Shown: positions 21,092 to 31,872, counted from the first letter of the stretch. The stretch is 64,000 nt of DNA from Rheinheimera faecalis (GCF_021290965.1 NZ_JAJOYT010000009.1:62001-126000); one strand, 5' to 3'. Made by a program: numbers and translations. Notes: generated by a model from the letters alone, not told the origin.

Positions 21092-24000
21092 ATGAAATAT
21101 AAGAGTTTTTACTTAGCTATAGCGGCCATAAGCCCGCTATTAGCAGCACAAACCACCAGTGATGATGCACTACCCAATAAACTCAATAAAGTGACAGCAG
21201 CGACGGAGAAAGCCTTGTCTGCTGCATCTGATGATGTCTATTTTGTCCGTTTTACTGCGCCGGCTCTGGCCAATTCAGCCTTAGCCACTCAAGGTACGCT
21301 GAACGCCAAATCCGCCGGCAGCAAAAGTTATGTACAACAATTAAAGCGTCAACAGCAAACTCAGCTGCAACAGGCCAGCAAAACCTTAAAACGCCCACTG
21401 CAGACACTGACCTCTTATCAATACAGCGTCAACGCTGCAGTAGTCAAAATGGATGCTGACACTGCAAAAGAACTCGCTAAACAACCCGGCATAGCTGCAG
21501 TAGAAAAGCGTCAGATGCATTATCTGATGACAGACTCTGGTCCAGCTTACATAGGCGCAGCCAAAGTATGGGCAGGTGAGCAAGGTATCACAGCCACTAA
21601 AGGCGAAAACGTGATAGTAGGCATTCTTGATACCGGTATTAACACCGATCACCCCAGCTTTGCCGATATAGGAGCTGATGGCTATGATCACCAAAACCCA
21701 TTAGGCGATGGCAACTATCTGGGTGATTGCCAGATTTATGCTCAGTACTGTAATGATAAACTGATTGGGGTTGTCAGTTTTCCCGACATCATAGGCCAAT
21801 ACCCTCCTTTGCTCGACCCTAAATATGCCGATTTAGCTGAACGCACTCAGATAGGGTATGACTTTAACGGTCACGGTAGCCACGTCGCTTCAACTGTGGC
21901 AGGCAATGAGTTACATCAGGTACCAGCTTTTAATCCGGTAGGAGACCAGGCGGAATTCAGCTTCCCTATGGTTAGCGGTGTAGCCCCTCATGCCAATATC
22001 GTCTCTTATCAGGTTTGCTTTCCGGGTCAGGCCGACGATGGCTTAGTCGGATGTTTCCCAGAGCTAGCGATTCAGGCACTGGAACATGCCATTATCAATG
22101 GTGTGCAGGTGATTAATTACTCGGTCGGTGGACCGGTAGAAGATCCATGGAACTCCACTCAAGCGCTAGCCTTTTTAAATGCCAGAGCTTTTGGTTTGCA
22201 TGTGGCCACGTCAGCAGGTAACTCAGGCCCGGACGCCAGCACTGTGCGCAGCCCAGGCAATGCGCCCTGGCTGACCTCTGTTGCAGCGGCCACTCATGAC
22301 CGTGCTTTTACCGATAAGACTATCAGTCTGCCCAGTGGCGTTACTCTGACAGGTAAAGGTGTGACTTCCGCTATCAGTGGTTTATTAGTCGATGCCAGTA
22401 CAGCGGGTGACGGCAACTGTATGCAGCCTTTTGCTGCAGGTACCTTTGACGGTAAAATTGTCCTGTGTCGTCGTGGCGAAATTGCGCGGGTCGAAAAAGG
22501 CCGTAACGTGAAAGCTGGCGGTGCTTTGGGTATGGTGCTGATAAACGTGGAAGGCGGTGCCAACACAGTGGATGCAGATCTGCATTCCTTACCTGCTATA
22601 AACCTGAGCATAGCCGACGGTGCAACTTTACTGAGTGAACTGACAACAGCAGGTATTCAGGTCAGTATAAGCGCCTCGGAAATGATTGCGGACGCCACTA
22701 AAGGCAGTATCTTAGGTGCCTTTTCGTCTCGTGGTCCGGCTTTGCCTTATAACAGCTACCTGACTCCGGCCTTGTCTGCTCCAGGTGTGGGTATTTATGC
22801 CGCCTACGCCAGATATCAGCCTTACAACAATACCAAAGCAGAGGCCGACTACGGCATGCTGGACGGAACTTCAATGGCCAGCCCTCATGTGGCAGGAGCT
22901 TTGGCGTTACTAAAAGCGCTGCACCCGGACTGGACTCCAGCTCAGGCACAATCCGCCTTAATGCTAACCGCCAATACGGCAGTGCGTCAGGACGATAATC
23001 TGGACGGCACCACAGAACAAGCCACACCTTTTGAAATGGGTGCCGGTATGGTGCAGGTGCATGAAGCCGCTAAAACAGGCTTGTTGCTGGATATCACTAA
23101 AGATGATTATCTGGCTGAAGATCCAAATCTGGGTGGAGATCCGACTAAGCTCAACATTCCAAGCTTAGTGCAGGCAGATTGTTTACTAAGTTGCAGCTGG
23201 ACCCGCACTGTCACAGCCACTAAATCAGGTAGCTGGCAAAGCAGCGCAGAAATGATTCAGGGTGCTATGGATATCAGCGTTAGCCCGGCAAGTTTCAGCT
23301 TAGCTGAAGGTGAATCGCAGGAACTGGTGATTACTGCCCACTTTAATGCTCAAAGTAAAACGGGTTGGCAATTTGCGTCACTGGTACTGACTGAAGGCCA
23401 GCAGAAGCTAAAAATGCCTGTTTCCGTTAGATTTAAAGCAGGCACAGGCCCAGAGCAAAGTAAACTCACAGCACAACAGGGCTCAGGCTCTGCTCTGGTA
23501 TCAGGTTTTGTCTCGGCGACGTCACCAGCAGAGTTGGCAGTGCAAACCATTGGCCTAACCAAAGCACAAAAACATAGCTTTGAGCTGAAAGCGCCACTGA
23601 CAGAACCTTCAGGCAACGACTGGGCCAGAATCACTGAATCTACTCATGCAATTCCACTGCAAATCACTTCAGATACACAAAGGATATATGCCGAAGTACT
23701 GGATACTACAAGTCAGGACTTGGATTTCTACGTAGGCCGTGATTTAAACCTGAATGGTCGTCCTGACGCCGACGAATACTTTGGTTTGATTTGCACCAGC
23801 GCTGGACCAGATAACAATGAAGTATGTAATAGTTCGGATCTGACACCAGGTCGTTACTGGCTGGCCGTGCATAACTTCCAGGGCAGCGCACCAGGTGCGA
23901 CCGATCAGATAGAAATCCGTGTCGCGCAGTCAGACAGTGCAGAACAAAGTGACAATCTGCAAGCCACTGTTGTGCCGTCATCTGCTACTGAATACAGCCT

Positions 24001-24814
24001 CAAGTTAGACTGGAAACTGCCGGAAAGTGACACAGACGAGCTCTGGATTGCGGATACAATTCTGACCAATCCACAGGGAGATTTAGCCTCTGTTTTGCAA
24101 ATCAATCTGCAACAACAACAGAGCTTAGTCAAACTGAGCAGCAGCAAAACCACTGAACTGGCAGGCAAGGCGTTAAGCTATCAATTACAGATTGCGGCTA
24201 ACAGCTCAGGACAAGCCAGAACGTTGGAGTTAGCGGCTCAATTGCCAACAGGCTGGACACTGTCAGGTTCTGCGGTGAATGATAACAGTATCGAACTGAC
24301 GCAAGCCGCAGATGCTGCAGCTCAGACTCTTGATCTGACCTTAACCCCTGATAATGCCAACCAACTGGGCGAAATCAGTTGGTCTTTGCAGTATCAGCAA
24401 GACGACACATCAGCTGTTATCGAAGCTCCGGCAGTGAAGGTATTGGCTGAACTGAAGCTCAGCATTAACGGCCAGAACAATGCCAGTCTGAGTGCAAAAG
24501 CCGGTGACACAGTGACTGTTGCAGCTGTCAGTAGCAGAACTGAAGCCGTCAGTTATCAGTGGACTCAAACTTCAGGTCCAACAGTGACATTAAACGGAGA
24601 TAAAACAGGCACTGTCAGCCTGAAGGCGCCAGAGGTGCAGCAAGACAGCACCGTAGTACTGCAATTAAAAGCAGTTGGTGCAGAAGATGAAAGTACTGCC
24701 ACAGCAACCGTCAGCATAGCGCTGAAAGCACCAGAAAAGAAAAGCAGTGGCAGTTTGGGCTGGTTCAGTCTGATGCTGTTGTTAGTGCCGGTAAGCAGAA
24801 GATTAAAACGTTAA
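21092..24814 (+). CDS. Secreted S8 subtilisin-like protease with PA domain, GlyGly-CTERM-like
   Basis: 1240 residues. Signal peptide, inhibitor-I9 propeptide (about 45-145), and a peptidase S8 domain with an intact catalytic set: Asp180 in ILDTGIN, His261 in NGHGSHVAS, Asn377 in SAGNSG and Ser594 in DGTSMASPHVAG. A PA domain is inserted before the serine (around CMQPFAAGTFDGKIVLCRRG). Later come a PPC-like domain (DLDFYVGRDLNLNG, GRYWLAVHNF) and PKD/Ig-like repeats. The end, SSGSLGWFSLMLLL with basic SRRLKR, is a GlyGly-CTERM-type sorting signal. Extracellular degradative protease; probably cotranscribed with the inactive homologue upstream. Confidence 0.93.
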   Translation: MKYKSFYLAIAAISPLLAAQTTSDDALPNKLNKVTAATEKALSAASDDVYFVRFTAPALANSALATQGTLNAKSAGSKSYVQQLKRQQQTQLQQASKTLKRPLQTLTSYQYSVNAAVVKMDADTAKELAKQPGIAAVEKRQMHYLMTDSGPAYIGAAKVWAGEQGITATKGENVIVGILDTGINTDHPSFADIGADGYDHQNPLGDGNYLGDCQIYAQYCNDKLIGVVSFPDIIGQYPPLLDPKYADLAERTQIGYDFNGHGSHVASTVAGNELHQVPAFNPVGDQAEFSFPMVSGVAPHANIVSYQVCFPGQADDGLVGCFPELAIQALEHAIINGVQVINYSVGGPVEDPWNSTQALAFLNARAFGLHVATSAGNSGPDASTVRSPGNAPWLTSVAAATHDRAFTDKTISLPSGVTLTGKGVTSAISGLLVDASTAGDGNCMQPFAAGTFDGKIVLCRRGEIARVEKGRNVKAGGALGMVLINVEGGANTVDADLHSLPAINLSIADGATLLSELTTAGIQVSISASEMIADATKGSILGAFSSRGPALPYNSYLTPALSAPGVGIYAAYARYQPYNNTKAEADYGMLDGTSMASPHVAGALALLKALHPDWTPAQAQSALMLTANTAVRQDDNLDGTTEQATPFEMGAGMVQVHEAAKTGLLLDITKDDYLAEDPNLGGDPTKLNIPSLVQADCLLSCSWTRTVTATKSGSWQSSAEMIQGAMDISVSPASFSLAEGESQELVITAHFNAQSKTGWQFASLVLTEGQQKLKMPVSVRFKAGTGPEQSKLTAQQGSGSALVSGFVSATSPAELAVQTIGLTKAQKHSFELKAPLTEPSGNDWARITESTHAIPLQITSDTQRIYAEVLDTTSQDLDFYVGRDLNLNGRPDADEYFGLICTSAGPDNNEVCNSSDLTPGRYWLAVHNFQGSAPGATDQIEIRVAQSDSAEQSDNLQATVVPSSATEYSLKLDWKLPESDTDELWIADTILTNPQGDLASVLQINLQQQQSLVKLSSSKTTELAGKALSYQLQIAANSSGQARTLELAAQLPTGWTLSGSAVNDNSIELTQAADAAAQTLDLTLTPDNANQLGEISWSLQYQQDDTSAVIEAPAVKVLAELKLSINGQNNASLSAKAGDTVTVAAVSSRTEAVSYQWTQTSGPTVTLNGDKTGTVSLKAPEVQQDSTVVLQLKAVGAEDESTATATVSIALKAPEKKSSGSLGWFSLMLLLVPVSRRLKR

Positions 24815-24834
24815 ACTAAGCTTAGTAATTCAGA

Positions 24835-24862
24835 GGCCAGAGCTAAAACTCTGGCCTTTTTT
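24835..24862 (+). terminator. Rho-independent terminator of the subtilase operon
   Basis: Stem GGCCAGAG / CTCTGGCC, loop CTAAAA, then six T. The T-run touches the gppA stop codon on the other strand. Confidence 0.88.
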
Positions 24863-26366
24863 ATTCTATAGCCAACTGCCAGCCTGCCTGTTGCTGATAC
24901 AGCATTTCCTGTTCCAGCTCGGCACGCATTAGTGGGTGATGATCCAACCAGCCTTCAGGCAAAGTTAAAGTCAAAGCTTCAGCTTGTGCTGTGATTTGCA
25001 CTTCAGGCAGCACTTCATGCCGACGACGCATCGACAAAATCACCGACAGCCGCAATAAACGGGTTAACCGCACAGCGAGCAACACTGAGGTCATAGTTTG
25101 TTTCGACAGAATTTCTTTATGAATATCGGCTCTGTGGTTGTACACCAAAGCCATCAGCAGTTGTTGCTGAGCACGGGTAAAACCTGGCAGTTCGGCATGG
25201 CTGATAATGTAAGCGCCATGATGGTGATGGTTTTTGTATTCAATCAACAGGCCCAGCTCATGCAATAACGCACCTGAACGCAACATGGCTAAACCTTCAA
25301 AACTGGCTAAATTCCATTGCTGATGCAGCTGATCGGCCAAAGTAGCTGCCATATCCGCCACCCGCTCTGCATGTTGCTGGTCAATGTAATAACGCACCAT
25401 CATGCTTTGCATAGTGCGGGCACGAACATCCTGATGTTGCAACTGCGGTAACATACTGTAGAGCACACCCTCGCGCAAAGCACCGCCGGACAAGGTCATG
25501 CCACTGATATTCAACACTCGGAACAGGGCAATTAAAATAGCCAAACCTGAAGGGAACACTTGTTTACGTTCCTGAGCTAAACCAGGCAGATTCAGCTGAT
25601 CCATATGACCACAGGCCAGAGCCTGCTGCATAATGGCTTCCAGTCGTGGCAAGGTGATGACTTCATCTTTGCCCTGACCTACTAAGATTTCCTGCATCGC
25701 CTGCACTGTGCCGGACGCACCCACGGCATTTTGCCAGCCCTGCGTCAGGTACTGCTCACTGATAGTGAGAATTTCCTGCTCTGCAGCAGCAATAGCTGCA
25801 TTAAAGTTGGCTTCGCTTAATTCATTGTTTTCAAAATAACGTTCAAGAAAAGTCACACAGCCCATATTCAGACTGGACAATAAAATAGGCTGGAAGCCCT
25901 GCCCTACAACGATTTCTGTCGAAGCGCCACCTATGTCGATCACCAGACGATTAGAGTCACAATTGGAGGTATGAGCAACGCCCAGATAAATAATGCGGGC
26001 TTCTTCTTCTCCGGAAATCACCTGAATAGGCTGGCCTAAAATAGCTTCAGCTTCAACCAGAAAGGTTTTGACGTTACGGGCTAATCGAAGTGTCGCTGTA
26101 CCAACGATACGGATATTAGCGGAAGGAATATCTTGCAGACGTTCAGCAAACAAAGCCAGGCATTCCCAACCCCGGGTCATGGCTTGTTTGCTGAGCACTA
26201 AACTGTCGTTTAAACCTGCGGCCAAACGCACTTTACGTTTGACCCGGCCTATCACCTGGACGCTGCCACCAACCACTTTCACCATCAACATATGAAAGCT
26301 ATTGGAGCCGAGATCGATCACAGCATAAATATCATTATGCTGTGTCGGTTTTCCTGCGCCGTCCAT
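24861..26366 (-). CDS. gppA: Exopolyphosphatase / guanosine pentaphosphate phosphohydrolase (GppA/Ppx)
   Basis: Hydrolyses pppGpp to ppGpp and/or polyphosphate. 501 residues from the ATG at 26366, close to E. coli GppA (494). In-frame starts at 26405 (ATG) and 26423 (GTG) would overlap rhlB. ASKHA-fold motifs: VIDLGSNSFHMLM near the N-terminus, GEEEARIIYLGV, and VIDIGGASTEIV; an HD-like C-terminal domain follows (LLHELGLLI). Gene order rhlB-gppA matches E. coli, which favours gppA over ppx. Confidence 0.88.
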   Translation of the reverse strand: MDGAGKPTQHNDIYAVIDLGSNSFHMLMVKVVGGSVQVIGRVKRKVRLAAGLNDSLVLSKQAMTRGWECLALFAERLQDIPSANIRIVGTATLRLARNVKTFLVEAEAILGQPIQVISGEEEARIIYLGVAHTSNCDSNRLVIDIGGASTEIVVGQGFQPILLSSLNMGCVTFLERYFENNELSEANFNAAIAAAEQEILTISEQYLTQGWQNAVGASGTVQAMQEILVGQGKDEVITLPRLEAIMQQALACGHMDQLNLPGLAQERKQVFPSGLAILIALFRVLNISGMTLSGGALREGVLYSMLPQLQHQDVRARTMQSMMVRYYIDQQHAERVADMAATLADQLHQQWNLASFEGLAMLRSGALLHELGLLIEYKNHHHHGAYIISHAELPGFTRAQQQLLMALVYNHRADIHKEILSKQTMTSVLLAVRLTRLLRLSVILSMRRRHEVLPEVQITAQAEALTLTLPEGWLDHHPLMRAELEQEMLYQQQAGWQLAIE

Positions 26367-26370
26367 AGAC

Positions 26371-27642
26371 TTAGCGCGGGCGGCTACGTGGGTTTCTTGG
26401 CCCATTCTGATTAGGTCGTCCACCGCTGCGAGCTTGACCCGGACGACGTCTGACCCGTGGTTTTGGCACGGTCAAATCTTCCAGCAACGCAGAAGTATCG
26501 TACTGAGTGACTGAAATTGCATGACGGATATAGTCTTCAATAGCCGTCAGGTTCAGTGCATAACGCTCACAGGCAAAACTGATGGCTTTGCCACTTTCAC
26601 CGGCACGGCCAGTACGGCCAATACGGTGTACATAGTCTTCACAGTCGTCCGGTAAGTCGTAGTTAAAGACATGACTGACCATAGGAATATGTAAACCACG
26701 GGCGGCAACGTCTGTTGCAACCAGAATATCCAGTTTACCGCTGGTGAAATCCTCCAGAATACGTAAACGTTTTTTCTGGATCACATCACCTGTCAGTAAA
26801 CCAACACGGTGACCATCGGCTTCCAACCAGGCGTGAATATCTTCACAGCTGTGTTTGGTATTAGCAAAAACAATGGCTTTATCAGGCCATTCTTCTTCCA
26901 TCAACGTCAGCAACAATTTCATTTTGTGTTCGTCTGACGGATAAAATAATTCTTCAGAAATACGTGAGCCGGTCATTTGTTCAGGCGCCACGTGAATATG
27001 CACGGGCTGGTTCATCTGCTCAAACGCCAGTTCCTGCACCTTGTAAGACAAAGTAGCGGAGAACAACAAGCTCAAACGTTCAGTCACTGGCGGCATGCGA
27101 CGGAACATAAAACGGATATCTTTAATAAAGCCCAAATCGAACATACGATCGGCTTCATCCAATACCACCACCTGAATTTGTGACAGGTCGTACAGGCCTT
27201 GTTTCAGATAATCAATTAAGCGACCTGTGGTGCCAATTAAAATATCTGCACCTTGTTCCAACAATTGACGTTGAGAATCGTAACCCTCGCCCCCATAAAT
27301 CAAAGCAAGCTTTAAACCTGAAGTTTTAGCTAAGGCTTGAGCGTCATGATGGATCTGAACAGCCAGTTCGCGCGTAGGAGCCATAATGATGGCACGAGGT
27401 TGACCTTTAGCCTTTGGCTCATGGGTTAACAAATGATGGAAAGTTGCCGTCAGAAAGGCGAGAGTTTTACCAGTACCTGTTTGTGCCTGGCCCGCAATGT
27501 CTTTGCCAGCTAACGCAAGAGGCAAACATTGAGCCTGGATTGGGGTACAATGGTCATAACCTTGCGCGGCCAAAGCGGCAAGAACCTGTGGAGCCAATGC
27601 GAAATCGGCAAATTTATGCTGAGTTAAGTGTGTTTTATTCAT
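26371..27642 (-). CDS. rhlB: ATP-dependent RNA helicase RhlB (DEAD-box)
   Basis: RNA unwinding partner in the RNA degradosome. 423 residues with the helicase motifs in order: Q motif, [18 protein letters not shown]-equivalent [13 protein letters not shown] in [17 protein letters not shown] in LFSATLSYK, and [11 protein letters not shown]. The C-terminal tail is Arg/Gly/Pro-rich ([15 protein letters not shown]), as usual. Divergent from trxA as in E. coli. Confidence 0.96.
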   Translation of the reverse strand: MNKTHLTQHKFADFALAPQVLAALAAQGYDHCTPIQAQCLPLALAGKDIAGQAQTGTGKTLAFLTATFHHLLTHEPKAKGQPRAIIMAPTRELAVQIHHDAQALAKTSGLKLALIYGGEGYDSQRQLLEQGADILIGTTGRLIDYLKQGLYDLSQIQVVVLDEADRMFDLGFIKDIRFMFRRMPPVTERLSLLFSATLSYKVQELAFEQMNQPVHIHVAPEQMTGSRISEELFYPSDEHKMKLLLTLMEEEWPDKAIVFANTKHSCEDIHAWLEADGHRVGLLTGDVIQKKRLRILEDFTSGKLDILVATDVAARGLHIPMVSHVFNYDLPDDCEDYVHRIGRTGRAGESGKAISFACERYALNLTAIEDYIRHAISVTQYDTSALLEDLTVPKPRVRRRPGQARSGGRPNQNGPRNPRSRPR

Positions 27643-27666
27643 ACGCGCTAAGCATAACCGTTACGC

Positions 27667-27694
27667 TTGCAATAAGAAACAGTCCGGATAAAAT
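27667..27694 (+). promoter_or_regulatory. trxA: Possible trxA promoter
   Basis: TTGCAA and TAAAAT spaced by 16 bases in the 98-base rhlB/trxA gap. A consensus TTGACA also occurs at 27694-27699 but has no -10 at the right distance. By eye only. Confidence 0.35.
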
Positions 27695-27740
27695 TGACAA
27701 TACTTTTTTATAGTTATGCCCAAAGCAATTGGAGAATGAA

Positions 27741-28067
27741 ATGAGTGAACATATTCTGCAGGTGTCAGACGACAGCTTCGAAGCCGACGTGTTAAAAGCT
27801 GCTGCCCCTGTCCTGGTCGATTTTTGGGCTGAATGGTGTGGTCCGTGCAAAATGATTGCACCTATCCTCAACGAAGTAGCACAAGAATACGCAGGTAAAG
27901 TAACAGTGGCTAAGGTCAACATCGACCACAACCCTGGCACGCCACCAAAATTTGGTATTCGTGGTATCCCAACTTTACTGTTATTCAAAAACGGTCAGGT
28001 TGCAGCGACCAAAGTTGGCGCTTTATCTAAAACTCAGTTAAAAGAGTTTTTAGACAGCAACATCTAA
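27741..28067 (+). CDS. trxA: Thioredoxin 1 (TrxA)
   Basis: Cytoplasmic disulphide reductase. 108 residues from the ATG at 27741, with GGAG 7 bases upstream; an in-frame TTG at 27729 lies inside the ribosome binding site and is rejected. Active site WCGPCK is intact, and the cis-Pro loop [11 protein letters not shown] is present. Followed by a strong terminator. Position between rhlB and rho is as in E. coli. Confidence 0.98.
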   Translation: MSEHILQVSDDSFEADVLKAAAPVLVDFWAEWCGPCKMIAPILNEVAQEYAGKVTVAKVNIDHNPGTPPKFGIRGIPTLLLFKNGQVAATKVGALSKTQLKEFLDSNI

Positions 28068-28080
28068 GTCAATCACAAAT

Positions 28081-28111
28081 AGGCGTATTTTTATACGCCT
28101 TTTTGTTTTTT
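28081..28111 (+). terminator. Rho-independent terminator of trxA
   Basis: Perfect 8-base stem AGGCGTAT / ATACGCCT, TTTT loop, then a T-rich tract. Confidence 0.92.
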
Positions 28112-28260
28112 ACGGCTGGACGACTGAAAATTATCCTGCTAATGTGTAACGCAGCAACAAATCCCTGTAACCACGCTTTTCCGTTGACTAAACCTAAGCC
28201 TACTTCCTTTTAATCAGCGGCAAGCAATTTAATTCTGTTTGACCAACAAGAACCCATCAT

Positions 28261-29529
28261 ATGCATTTAACCGAACTAAAACTGAAGCCGATTAACGAGC
28301 TGGTTGATTTAGCCGAGTCTATGGGCCTGGAAAACATGGCCCGCTTACGTAAGCAAGACATTATTTTCGCTATCTTAAAATCCCACGCCAAAAACGGCGA
28401 AGAGATTTTTGGTGACGGCGTTGTTGAAATTCTAACCGATGGCTTCGGTTTCCTACGTTCTTCTGACAGCTCCTATTTGGCTGGTCCGGACGACATTTAC
28501 GTCTCTCCAAGCCAAATCAGACGCTTTAACCTGCGTACTGGTGACACCATTTCTGGCTTAATTCGCCCGCCAAAAGAAGGCGAACGTTATTTTGCATTGC
28601 TGAAAGTGAACGAAGTGAACTTCGGTCGTCCTGAGCAAGCACGTAACAAAATTCTGTTTGAAAACTTAACGCCGCTGCACGCCAATTCCCGTTTACGGAT
28701 GGAACGTGGTAATGGCAGTAAAGAAGACATCACAGCCCGTGTATTAGACCTGGCCTCTCCTATTGGTCGTGGTCAGCGTGGTTTGATTGTTGCACCGCCA
28801 AAAGCCGGTAAAACGATTTTGCTGCAAAACATTGCCCAGTCTATTGCTGCCAACCACCCTGAATGTGTGCTGATGGTATTGCTGATTGACGAACGTCCGG
28901 AAGAAGTGACCGAGATGCAGCGTTTGGTTAAAGGTGAAGTTGTTGCTTCTACCTTCGACGAACCAGCCAGCCGTCACGTTCAGGTTGCCGAAATGGTGAT
29001 CGAAAAGGCCAAGCGTTTAGTTGAACACAAAAAAGACGTGATCATATTACTCGACTCTATCACCCGTTTAGCTCGTGCATACAACACTGTGATCCCAAGC
29101 TCAGGCAAGGTATTAACAGGTGGTGTAGACGCCAACGCTTTACACAAACCAAAACGCTTTTTTGGTGCAGCCCGTAACGTGGAAGAAGGTGGCAGCTTAA
29201 CCATTATCGCTACAGCTTTGGTCGATACCGGTTCGAAGATGGACGAAGTGATTTACGAAGAATTTAAAGGTACAGGTAATATGGAATTACACCTGTCTCG
29301 TAAAATTGCTGAACGTCGTATTTTCCCAGCTATTGAATTTAACCGCTCAGGTACCCGCCGCGAAGAGCTGCTGGCCTCACCTGAAGAGCTGCAGAAAATG
29401 TGGATCCTGCGCAAAATTCTGCATCCAATGGATGAAACAGACTGCATGGAGTTCCTGATCGATAAACTGTCGATGACCAAAACCAACGACGAGTTTTTTG
29501 AGTCGATGAAACGGCAAAAAAATAGTTAA
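28261..29529 (+). CDS. rho: Transcription termination factor Rho
   Basis: Hexameric RNA-dependent helicase ending transcription. 422 residues, near the usual size. N-terminal helical domain, RNA-binding cold-shock fold with DGFGFLRS, Walker A APPKAGKT, Walker [17 protein letters not shown], and the R-loop/Q-loop region. The 149-base stretch between the trxA terminator and the ATG is a leader with no other gene; rho leaders are commonly autoregulated, but nothing specific is readable here. Confidence 0.98.
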   Translation: MHLTELKLKPINELVDLAESMGLENMARLRKQDIIFAILKSHAKNGEEIFGDGVVEILTDGFGFLRSSDSSYLAGPDDIYVSPSQIRRFNLRTGDTISGLIRPPKEGERYFALLKVNEVNFGRPEQARNKILFENLTPLHANSRLRMERGNGSKEDITARVLDLASPIGRGQRGLIVAPPKAGKTILLQNIAQSIAANHPECVLMVLLIDERPEEVTEMQRLVKGEVVASTFDEPASRHVQVAEMVIEKAKRLVEHKKDVIILLDSITRLARAYNTVIPSSGKVLTGGVDANALHKPKRFFGAARNVEEGGSLTIIATALVDTGSKMDEVIYEEFKGTGNMELHLSRKIAERRIFPAIEFNRSGTRREELLASPEELQKMWILRKILHPMDETDCMEFLIDKLSMTKTNDEFFESMKRQKNS

Positions 29530-29535
29530 CCCCTC

Positions 29536-29562
29536 AAACCGGCCTTGTTGCCGGTTTTTTTT
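29536..29562 (+). terminator. Rho-independent terminator of rho
   Basis: Stem AAACCGGC / GCCGGTTT with CTTGTT loop and eight T in total, starting 7 bases after the stop. Confidence 0.9.
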
Positions 29563-29579
29563 ATGTGAGAAAACAGCAG

Positions 29580-30875
29580 ATGACAACTCCGCAGATCGTA
29601 GTCATTGGTGGTGGTGCCGGTGGATTGGAACTGGCAACCAGCCTTGGTAATAAATTTGGCCGTAAGGGCAAAGCGGCTATTACCCTGATAGACAGAAACT
29701 CCACTCACATCTGGAAACCTTTGTTACACGAAGTAGCAACTGGCACGCTGGATGTGGATATTGATCAGGTCACTTATCGTGCTCATGCCAGAGCTCATGG
29801 CTTTGACTTTCAACTCGGTACCTTTACCGGCCTGAACAGAGCAGAGCGTCAGGTGACCCTGGCTGCCGTGCTGGATGAAAGTGGTGAAGTGGTGCTGGAA
29901 GAGCGCCGCATTCATTACGATTATCTGGTGCTTGCCATTGGCAGTGTATCGAATCACTTTAATACGCCAGGTGTGCAGGAACACTGTATTTTCCTCGACA
30001 GCCCTTCACAGGCTAACCGCTTTCATCGCCGTTTACTTGAAGCCTATTTAAAGCTGAACTCTCCTTTGCATCCGAAAGAAAATCTGAATATCGCTATAGT
30101 AGGAGCTGGAGCAACTGGTGTTGAACTGGCGGCGGAACTGCACCATGCAGCAGCAGAACTGAATTTGTACGGCTTTAACGATATGAAACGTGACCGCTTA
30201 AAAATCTCTGTGATTGAAGCTGGTCCCCGTATTCTGCCAGCACTGCCGGAACGTATTGCAGCAGCAGCGCACAAGGAATTGCTTAAACTGGGTGTAGATG
30301 TGCGGGTCAGTACCAAAGTCACAGCTGCGGACGAACATGGCCTGCAGCTGGGTGATGAACATTTACAGGCAGAACTGATGGTTTGGGCTGCTGGTATTAA
30401 AGCGCCGGATTTCTTAAAAGATTTAGATGGTTTAGAAACTAACCGCATTAACCAGTTGATGGTATTGCCTACTTTGCAAAGCAGCATAGATAGTCAGATT
30501 TATGTCATTGGTGATTGTGCAGGTTATCCGTTGCCGGATAACAAATGGGTGCCACCACGGGCTCAGTCGGCGCATCAGATGGCCAGCCATGTTTTGAAAA
30601 ACCTGACGGCTGCTTTGGCAGGTAAAGCCCAGACGGCTTACAAGTACAAAGATCACGGCTCACTTATTTCATTGAGCCGTTTTGGTACTGTAGGTAACCT
30701 GATGGGTAATCTGGTCGGTGGCGCCATGATGATTGAAGGCCGTATTGCTCGTCTGGCTTATGTATCTTTGTATCGTATGCACCAGGTGGCCTTACATGGC
30801 TGGTTCCGCACAATGGTGATTTCGGTGATAGGCAAAATCAATAAAATCATCAGACCACGCTTAAAGCTGCATTAA
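29580..30875 (+). CDS. ndh: Type II NADH dehydrogenase (Ndh)
   Basis: Non-proton-pumping NADH:quinone oxidoreductase on the inner face of the membrane. 431 residues from the ATG at 29580 (the GTG at 29565 overlaps the upstream terminator's end). FAD-binding GxGxxG motif is [13 protein letters not shown]; the second nucleotide-binding motif is [17 protein letters not shown]; the quinone/FAD motif near [10 protein letters not shown] is present. The N-terminus, with [18 protein letters not shown], is diagnostic. No terminator directly follows it. Confidence 0.95.
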   Translation: MTTPQIVVIGGGAGGLELATSLGNKFGRKGKAAITLIDRNSTHIWKPLLHEVATGTLDVDIDQVTYRAHARAHGFDFQLGTFTGLNRAERQVTLAAVLDESGEVVLEERRIHYDYLVLAIGSVSNHFNTPGVQEHCIFLDSPSQANRFHRRLLEAYLKLNSPLHPKENLNIAIVGAGATGVELAAELHHAAAELNLYGFNDMKRDRLKISVIEAGPRILPALPERIAAAAHKELLKLGVDVRVSTKVTAADEHGLQLGDEHLQAELMVWAAGIKAPDFLKDLDGLETNRINQLMVLPTLQSSIDSQIYVIGDCAGYPLPDNKWVPPRAQSAHQMASHVLKNLTAALAGKAQTAYKYKDHGSLISLSRFGTVGNLMGNLVGGAMMIEGRIARLAYVSLYRMHQVALHGWFRTMVISVIGKINKIIRPRLKLH

Positions 30876-30882
30876 AACCAGA

Positions 30883-31764
30883 TTACAGATCACTAAAACG
30901 GGTTTCAGCCTGCTCTGGCACAAAAAGCCGGGTTTGCTGAAATCCGCTGTAATGCGGCTCCAGCAGTTGCTTTTCCTGCTCTGAAAACCAACGATACATC
31001 GCACTCTTGTACTCTGGCTTTTGTTTTAATTCATTCAGTGCCGCGTCAATATCTGTCATCCAGCCTTTACCTGTTTCGGTTTTAGAACAGCTGACATAGG
31101 TGTAAGAAAAGCTTGGGATTTCCGCTATTGGTCTGAACTCAAGCTGGACATCTTGCCCTGCTTCCGCACTGAAATAGCGTAAACGATTCGGATAATCTAT
31201 AACGTAATCTACCCGTTTTGCCGCCAGTAACTGTGCCGGATTCATAGTGGTCATTGAACTGCCACCCAGATTACTGCCAGCTTTATTAATTTGCGCAGCA
31301 ATCACTGCAGGATAAGCCCGGTCATTTTCAATCAGCCCAAGTAAATCCGGATCTTTCACCAATGTTTTCATCTGCACAGCTTGTTGTGGGTCAAAGGTTT
31401 TAAGTTTTTCGTGCTGCTGCAGGCTATTGACGGCAAGATTAGGCAATAAACCAGCAGGCTGAGAAAAATAGCTGCGTTTGTCACGATCAGGCGTATAACG
31501 TAAACCGAAGGTACAGTGACTTTCGTTGGTTGTGGCCGACACTTTAACGATGCGGGCCAAATGAATTTGATGGATCTTATGTTGATACTGGGGTAAAGCT
31601 TTTGTCAGCTGAGCTAACAGCAAATCAAAGGAGCCTTGTCCGGCATAAGCTCCTTCACTGATACGGTAAGGCGGCCAATGGCTGGTATACCACTGCATCA
31701 CAGGCTGTGCAGACGTAGTAAAAGCACATAAGATCAAAACGATAAAACTACTAAACTGCTTCAT
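30883..31764 (-). CDS. Periplasmic solute-binding-like protein (SBP family 3 related)
   Basis: 293 residues from the ATG at 31764, which has AAGGAGG directly upstream and opens into a Sec signal (MKQFSSFIVLILCAFTTSAQ). Longer readings to 31836 lack support. The mature protein shows the fold pattern of amino-acid-type binding proteins (WYTSHWPPY at the start, FGLRYTPDRDKRSYFS, DYVIDYPNRLRYF). No transporter genes adjoin it, so it may be an orphan sensor or enzyme-like relative and not a transport component. Convergent with ndh with a 7-base gap. Confidence 0.75.
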   Translation of the reverse strand: MKQFSSFIVLILCAFTTSAQPVMQWYTSHWPPYRISEGAYAGQGSFDLLLAQLTKALPQYQHKIHQIHLARIVKVSATTNESHCTFGLRYTPDRDKRSYFSQPAGLLPNLAVNSLQQHEKLKTFDPQQAVQMKTLVKDPDLLGLIENDRAYPAVIAAQINKAGSNLGGSSMTTMNPAQLLAAKRVDYVIDYPNRLRYFSAEAGQDVQLEFRPIAEIPSFSYTYVSCSKTETGKGWMTDIDAALNELKQKPEYKSAMYRWFSEQEKQLLEPHYSGFQQTRLFVPEQAETRFSDL

Positions 31765-31827
31765 CCAGCCTCCTTGCAAAGAAGCAGTACAGTAGCAAAT
31801 GCCTTGATCAGCAACAAGGTCGTTCGT

Positions 31828-31872
31828 CGCAAGCAAAAGTCAGGTGTTAAGCCTTTGCTTGCGCCTTTTTTT
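31828..31872 (+). terminator. Plus-strand terminator between deoA and the binding-protein gene
   Basis: Twelve-base arms CGCAAGCAAAAG / CCTTTGCTTGCG with one mismatch, followed by CC and seven T on the plus strand. Both flanking genes are on the minus strand, so it can only stop plus-strand RNA, for example read-through from ndh. Confidence 0.75.

Noticed and set aside
27694-27716. TTGACA with TATAGT as the trxA promoter
   Set aside because: Spacing is only 11 bases, too short for sigma-70.
30044-30487. 147-residue minus-strand frame inside ndh
   Set aside because: Low-complexity Ser/Ala-rich translation opposite a well-conserved gene; shadow of codon bias.
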